Shown piece after piece: positions 60,011 to 64,000 of a stretch of DNA of 64,000 bases. Position numbers and translations under genes: made by a program. The notes beneath the pieces were generated by a model, which was given only the letters and a program-made list of their open reading frames with translations, had not been told where the DNA came from and did not search any database. How positions within the stretch are numbered: position 1 is the stretch's first letter; each line of letters starts with the position of its first letter. The stretch comes from Ramlibacter aquaticus (GTDB taxonomy: Bacteria > Pseudomonadota > Gammaproteobacteria > Burkholderiales > Burkholderiaceae_C). The stretch is from contig NZ_JADDOJ010000007.1 in assembly GCF_015159745.1 (NCBI RefSeq), forward strand, positions 1 through 64,000. Direction: 5' to 3'.

Positions 60011-60718
60011 ATGAGCCGCTCCTCCACACGCAGTCCCCACGCCCACTCGCTCGCGCCCACCGCCTGGGTGCGGGGCCTGCGCCAGCGGCCGCGGCTGGCG
60101 GGTTCTGTGCTGCTGGGCGCGGTGCTCTTCGCCGGCTTGGCGCAGGGCATGCAGGTCGCCGTCGCCACGGCGGCGCTGCTGGCCTGGAACGCCAGCGCAC
60201 TGGTGTACCTGGGCCTGGCCTGGCACCTCTTCAGGCGCAGCGACGCCCGCGGCATCCGCGAGCGGGCCCTGGCGCAGGACGAGGGCCGCGTAGCCATCCT
60301 GGTGCTGGTGGTGGTGTCGGCCCTGGCTGTGCTGCTGGCCGTGGGCTCGCAGCTCGCCCAGGCCAAGGACATGCACGGGGGCCGGCGCGAGCTGCACCTC
60401 GCGCTGGCCGCGCTGACGGTGCTCACCTCCTGGCTGTTCACGCAGGTGCTGTTCGCGCTGCACTACGCGCATGACTTCTATTCGGCCCGCGTGCGGGGCG
60501 AGCTGGACCCGCTGGCCTTTCCCAGCACGCCGGACCCGGACTACGCCGACTTCCTCTATTTCTCCTGCGTGATCGGCGCGGCCGCGCAGACCGCCGACGT
60601 GAGCTTCAACGGCCCGGCCCTGCGGCCGGTGGGCACCCTGCACTGCATCCTGGCCTTCTTCTTCAACGCCACGCTGCTGGCGCTCTCGATCAACCTGGCA
60701 GCAGGTCTGCTGATGTGA
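60011..60718 (+). CDS. DUF1345 family membrane protein
   Basis: A 235-aa inner-membrane protein with about five helices. DUF1345 signatures visible are WNASALVYLGLAW, the SWLFTQVLFALHYAHDFYS segment near 142-160 and the short conserved ADFLYFSCVIGAAAQTADVS region. No enzymatic motif and function unknown. ATG at 60011 selected; an upstream in-frame extension would overlap the thioesterase. Convergent with the sulfite-oxidation genes. Confidence 0.88.
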   Translation: MSRSSTRSPHAHSLAPTAWVRGLRQRPRLAGSVLLGAVLFAGLAQGMQVAVATAALLAWNASALVYLGLAWHLFRRSDARGIRERALAQDEGRVAILVLVVVSALAVLLAVGSQLAQAKDMHGGRRELHLALAALTVLTSWLFTQVLFALHYAHDFYSARVRGELDPLAFPSTPDPDYADFLYFSCVIGAAAQTADVSFNGPALRPVGTLHCILAFFFNATLLALSINLAAGLLM

Positions 60719-60757
60719 GGCCGCCGGGCGCGGTGCCGCCGCGGCAGGCCGCCCGCC

Positions 60758-61087
60758 TCAGCGCCCTTTTTCGTTGCCGTAGGTCTTGACCAGGTAGTCC
60801 ACGATCGCCGGCATGTCCTCGTCGGGCACCGGCGCCTTGAACACGGCCTTCATGCGCTTGACCATGGCCTCCCAGTAGCCGCGCGGCGCGGTGGGCGGCT
60901 GGTACAGCATGTACTCGGCCGAGTGGCAGGCCACGCAGTTGACCTGCGCCTTGGCATAGCCCGGCAACGGGCTGGGCGTGAGCTGCGCCCCGTCAGGCGG
61001 CAGCTGGATGGTCTTGGTGGCGGCGCCCGCCGTGCAGGCGGCCGCGGCCAGCAGCAGGGCGGCGAGGAATCGGAAGCGGGTGTTCAT
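60758..61087 (-). CDS. sorB: Sulfite:cytochrome c oxidoreductase subunit B (monohaem cytochrome c)
   Basis: A 109-aa periplasmic c-type cytochrome. Signal peptide LAALLLAAAACTAGAA; haem motif CVACH at C51-C54-H55; a likely distal Met in DEDMPAIVDYL near 92. It is encoded 11 bases after the molybdenum subunit gene, matching SorB of the SorAB sulfite dehydrogenase, where it passes electrons to another cytochrome c. Confidence 0.9.
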   Translation of the reverse strand: MNTRFRFLAALLLAAAACTAGAATKTIQLPPDGAQLTPSPLPGYAKAQVNCVACHSAEYMLYQPPTAPRGYWEAMVKRMKAVFKAPVPDEDMPAIVDYLVKTYGNEKGR

Positions 61088-61098
61088 GCGTGGCCCCT

Positions 61099-62322
61099 TC
61101 ATGCTGCCGTGACCTTGACCGACTCGACCACGTTGCGCATGTAGCCCGCGGGCTGCCACAGGGCTTGCATGGGCTGGCTCTGGCCGGAGCGATTGAAGGC
61201 ACGCACCCGCAGGTCGTACGCACCGCGCTCGGGCACGAAGCCGAAGCTGAACTCGCGGAACGAGTAGCGTCCCAGCTCGGCGCCCAGCGTGGCCTCGCGC
61301 CAGCTGGCGCCGCCGTCCACCGAAAAGGCGACCTCGCGGATGCCCTGGCCGCCGTCGAAGGCGATGCCGCGCACGCGCAGCGGCTGGCCGGCGTTCACGC
61401 GGGCGCCGTCGGCGACCGAGGTGATGAAGGAGCGCACGTTGAAGCGGCCTATGGGCCGGGTCGCGGCAGGCGTGGTGCCGGGGGCGATGCAGGCGCAGTC
61501 GTTGTCGGGGATGCGGTAGGCCGGGTTCATCCAGAAGCCCTCGAAGGTCTTGTCGATGACCTCGATCTCTGACAGGTGCTTGACCCAGTAGGTGCCGTAG
61601 TAGCCCGGCACGATGAGGCGCACCGGGAAGCCGTTGAGCATGGGCAGGTCCTGGCCGTTCATCTGCCAGGCGATCATGACCTCGCCGTCCATGGCGTGCC
61701 GCACGTCCAGCGCCTTGACGAAATCGCCGCCGCCCATGACGCCCTCGTCCAGGCCGTTGAAGGTGACCTGGCGGGCCGCGTCCTGGAGTTCGGCGCGGGC
61801 CAGCACGTCCTTGAGCGGCACCCCGGTCCAGCGCGCGTTGCCCATGGCCCCGTTGGTGAGCTGGCCGCCCTGCACGCGCGGATCGAACAGCGCGCGGCTG
61901 TTGCCCGAGCACTGGTTCACCGCCACCAGTTCCACCGGCTTGAACTGGCTGCGCAGCTCGGCCACCGTGAGCTGGAAGGGCTTGCCCACGGCGTTGCCGC
62001 CGATGCGGATCACGTGCTTGTCGCCGTCCACGGACGTGGGGATGGCGGCATTGTGGTAGCGCACGAAGAAGGCGTCGTTGGGCGTGATCAGCCCGTCGTT
62101 GAACACCTCGAAGGGCGTCTCCAGCTGGGGCGGGCGCGAGGTGAGCACGATCAGCGGGCGTTTCTCGGGGAAAGCCACGAGCTGGCGGTGGCCGTTGGCG
62201 ATGGGCAGGTCCACGCTTGCGGCCTGCGCGCGCACCAGCCCCGGCAGGCCGGCGCCCGCCAAGGCAAAAGCGCCGCCCGCGAGGACGCGGCGCCGCTGGA
62301 GGTCGATGGGGGGTGTCTTCAT
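61099..62322 (-). CDS. sorA: Sulfite dehydrogenase molybdenum subunit (SorA/sulfite oxidase family)
   Basis: A 407-aa periplasmic molybdopterin enzyme oxidising sulfite to sulfate. The N terminus has a Tat signal (LQRRRVLAGGAFALAG). The molybdenum-coordinating Cys is in VAVNQCSGNSR near 138. The pterin-binding domain includes IAWQMNGQDLPMLNGFPVRLIVPGYYG-type sequence, and the C-terminal dimerisation domain has VRGIAFDGGQGIREVAFSVDGG. ATG at 62322 preferred to a GTG two codons upstream. Operon with sorB. Confidence 0.93.
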   Translation of the reverse strand: MKTPPIDLQRRRVLAGGAFALAGAGLPGLVRAQAASVDLPIANGHRQLVAFPEKRPLIVLTSRPPQLETPFEVFNDGLITPNDAFFVRYHNAAIPTSVDGDKHVIRIGGNAVGKPFQLTVAELRSQFKPVELVAVNQCSGNSRALFDPRVQGGQLTNGAMGNARWTGVPLKDVLARAELQDAARQVTFNGLDEGVMGGGDFVKALDVRHAMDGEVMIAWQMNGQDLPMLNGFPVRLIVPGYYGTYWVKHLSEIEVIDKTFEGFWMNPAYRIPDNDCACIAPGTTPAATRPIGRFNVRSFITSVADGARVNAGQPLRVRGIAFDGGQGIREVAFSVDGGASWREATLGAELGRYSFREFSFGFVPERGAYDLRVRAFNRSGQSQPMQALWQPAGYMRNVVESVKVTAA

Positions 62323-62364
62323 GGGCACGACCTTGCCGTGCCCGCCCCGCCCCTGCCTCGGGAC

Positions 62365-63843
62365 TTACCCCAGCCGGATCGGCACGAAGATACGGTCGTC
62401 GCCGCGCTGGATCAGCAGGGCCGCCGAGCGCGAGGACTTGGCCACGGCCGCCTTCACGTCGTCCACGGAGCTGACGGGGTTGCCGTTCACGGCCAGCACC
62501 ACGTCGCCGGCCTGCACGCCCGCACGCTCGGCCGGGCCGGCCACGTCCTCGACCACCAGGCCGCCCTGCACGCCGACCTGGCGCTGCTCGCGCGGCTCCA
62601 GCGGACGCAGGGCCAGGCCCAGCTTGCCGCCCTCGGCCGGCGACTTGGCGTCACCGCTGTCGGCCTTCGCCACCTTGTCGTCGGCGCTGCCCAGCTTGGC
62701 CGACAGCTCGACCGCCTTGCCCTTGCGCCACACGTCCAGCTTGGCGGTTTCGCCCGGCTGCGAGGCACTGATGAGGGCGGACAGGTCGCCCGAGGCGACG
62801 ACCGGCTTGCCGTTCACGCTGCGGATCACGTCGCCCGGCTCCAGGCCGGCCTTCTGCGCCGGGCTGCCCTTGTCGACCTTGGCCACCAGCGCGCCGGCCG
62901 GCCGGTCCAGGCCGAAGGAATCGGCCAGGCTCTGGTTCACTTCCTGCACCGCCACGCCCAGGCGCGCGTGCTCCACCTTGCCGTGGGCCACGATCTGGTC
63001 CTTCACGCGCATCGCGAGGTCGACCGGGATCGAGAAGGACACGCCCTGGTAGCCGCCCGACTGGCTGTAGATCTGCGAGTTGATGCCCACCACCTCGCCG
63101 CGCGCGTTGAACAGCGGGCCGCCCGAGTTGCCAGGGTTCACGGCCACGTCGGTCTGGATGAAGGGCACGGCGGCGTCGTTGGGCAGGGTGCGGCCCTTGG
63201 CGCTGACCACGCCGGCGGTCACGGTGTTCTCGAAGCCGAAGGGCGAGCCGATGGCCAGCACCCATTCACCCACCCGCAGCTGGTCGCTGTTGCCGATGCT
63301 CACGGCGGGCAGGTTGCTGGCGTTGATCTTCAGCACCGCGATGTCGGTCTTGGGGTCCGTGCCCAGCACCTTGGCGCGGAACTCGCGGCGGTCGGTGAGC
63401 TTGACCGTCACCTCGTTCGCGTCCTTCACCACGTGGGCGTTGGTCATGATGATGCCGTTCGGGTCGATGATGAAGCCCGACCCCAGGCCGCGCACCGGCA
63501 CCGACTGCGGCATGCGGCCGGGCGTGCCGCCGTGCTGGAAGAACTTGAACAGCTCGGACGGGTCGCTGAACTCCTCGGCCATGTCGTCGGCGTTGAGCTT
63601 GCGCGTGCCCTCCACGCTGATGTTGACCACGGCCGGGCCGTAGCGCTGCGTGATCAGGGGGAAGTTGGGCGCCGTGCTCACGCCGGCGTCCGACGGCGCC
63701 GGGGTCGCGGCCAGGGGCGGCAGCACCGCCGCGTGCGCCGCGGGGCTGCGGTGCAGGGCTTCGACGGCCGCGCCGCCGGCCATGCCGGCGCCCAGCAGGG
63801 CCAGCACCAGGGGGAGCGAACGAAAACGGTTGGGCATGTCCAT
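62365..63843 (-). CDS. DegP/HtrA family periplasmic serine protease
   Basis: A 492-aa HtrA protease for envelope quality control. Signal or anchor segment LPLVLALLGAGMAGGAAV. Catalytic triad: His in MTNAHVV, Asp in KTDIAVLKI, Ser in NPGNSGGPLF. Two PDZ domains follow (RLGVAVQEVNQSL and LGLALRPLEPREQ regions), the second divergent with a linker rich in Lys/Ala/Asp. ATG at 63843 has AAGGA upstream; a second in-frame ATG at 63837 is possible. It follows a sensor-kinase gene by 67 bases, an arrangement typical of envelope-stress two-component loci. Confidence 0.95.
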   Translation of the reverse strand: MDMPNRFRSLPLVLALLGAGMAGGAAVEALHRSPAAHAAVLPPLAATPAPSDAGVSTAPNFPLITQRYGPAVVNISVEGTRKLNADDMAEEFSDPSELFKFFQHGGTPGRMPQSVPVRGLGSGFIIDPNGIIMTNAHVVKDANEVTVKLTDRREFRAKVLGTDPKTDIAVLKINASNLPAVSIGNSDQLRVGEWVLAIGSPFGFENTVTAGVVSAKGRTLPNDAAVPFIQTDVAVNPGNSGGPLFNARGEVVGINSQIYSQSGGYQGVSFSIPVDLAMRVKDQIVAHGKVEHARLGVAVQEVNQSLADSFGLDRPAGALVAKVDKGSPAQKAGLEPGDVIRSVNGKPVVASGDLSALISASQPGETAKLDVWRKGKAVELSAKLGSADDKVAKADSGDAKSPAEGGKLGLALRPLEPREQRQVGVQGGLVVEDVAGPAERAGVQAGDVVLAVNGNPVSSVDDVKAAVAKSSRSAALLIQRGDDRIFVPIRLG

Positions 63844-63910
63844 GGCGGAGTCCTTTCGCAGGTTGCTTGATGTCTTGCAGCGATGATGCGGCACGCCGCT
63901 TAGGCGAGTC

Positions 63911-64000
63911 TTAAGCCGCGGGGGCCGGGAAGCGCACGGTGGCACGCAGGCCGCCCAGGCCGGGCGACGCGTCCAGCGCCACCGCCGCGCCATGGCGGTC
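63911..64000 (-). CDS. Sensor histidine kinase, C-terminal end only (cut by window edge)
   Basis: The last 29 residues before a TAA stop read DRHGAAVALDASPGLGGL and then RATVRFPAPAA. HG-x2-V-x-L-x-x-SP-x-GG-x-x-x-TVRFP is the usual ending of a histidine-kinase HATPase domain. The remainder lies beyond base 64000. Codons run open to the edge in this frame. It is upstream of the HtrA gene on the same strand. Confidence 0.75.
   Translation of the reverse strand, partial: DRHGAAVALDASPGLGGLRATVRFPAPAA

Overview
The window is high-GC, gene-dense chromosomal DNA of a betaproteobacterium. Gene content and order suggest Burkholderiales, probably Comamonadaceae: ubiE/ubiJ/ubiB with a Tim44-like gene, a giant YdiJ-type FAD/Fe-S oxidoreductase, a rubrerythrin/Fe-S/DUF3501 trio, SorAB sulfite oxidase, TRAP transporters and xdhAB purine catabolism. 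I do not name a genus. I see no transposase, integrase, phage gene, CRISPR array or plasmid function. The unusual DNA is palindromic and intergenic.

Layout. 1-4325: aspS, a DUF502 membrane protein and an FmdB zinc ribbon form a leftward operon, bracketed on both sides by doublets of ~235-250 bp palindromic elements. 4422-10222: leftward sodium/solute symporter, then the ubiquinone group ubiB, ubiJ, Tim44-like, ubiE and a DUF971 gene. 10329-14659: HIT protein and a 1293-residue FAD/Fe-S dehydrogenase. 14822-19676: rightward ugpBAEC-ugpQ operon for glycerol-3-phosphate uptake and glycerophosphodiester cleavage. 19743-22298: leftward rubrerythrin, Fe-S oxidoreductase, DUF3501. 22539-25064: rightward VOC protein, flavin monooxygenase, DUF2783. 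25167-33369: valS, a degenerate hydroxyacid dehydrogenase divergent from galU, TusA-like, Nudix, cysM, tRNA-Leu(CAA), a degenerate GGDEF membrane protein and a 64-aa ORF. 33493-36579: recJ, two small hypotheticals, dcd.

36616-50952 is a purine salvage block: guanine deaminase, a BMP-family binding protein, adenine deaminase, then a DUF2256/photolyase-cryptochrome pair, then a complete BMP-type ABC nucleoside/purine transporter and divergent xdhAB. Together they could import purines, deaminate adenine to hypoxanthine and guanine to xanthine, and oxidise both to urate. No xdhC is present next to xdhAB.

50953-51584 is a gene-poor repeat island holding a second palindromic element family. 51745-59961: a LysR regulator divergent from an operon for an indolepyruvate-type oxidoreductase (two subunits), a tripartite TRAP transporter and a hot-dog thioesterase, which reads as uptake and oxidative decarboxylation of aryl-2-oxo acids. 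60011-64000: DUF1345 membrane protein, SorB cytochrome, SorA sulfite dehydrogenase, a DegP/HtrA-type protease and the end of a sensor kinase cut by the window edge.

The most interesting signal is that two unrelated repeat families (1-4325 and 51069-51345) share one design: a conserved core flanked by arms that differ in sequence between copies yet stay self-complementary.
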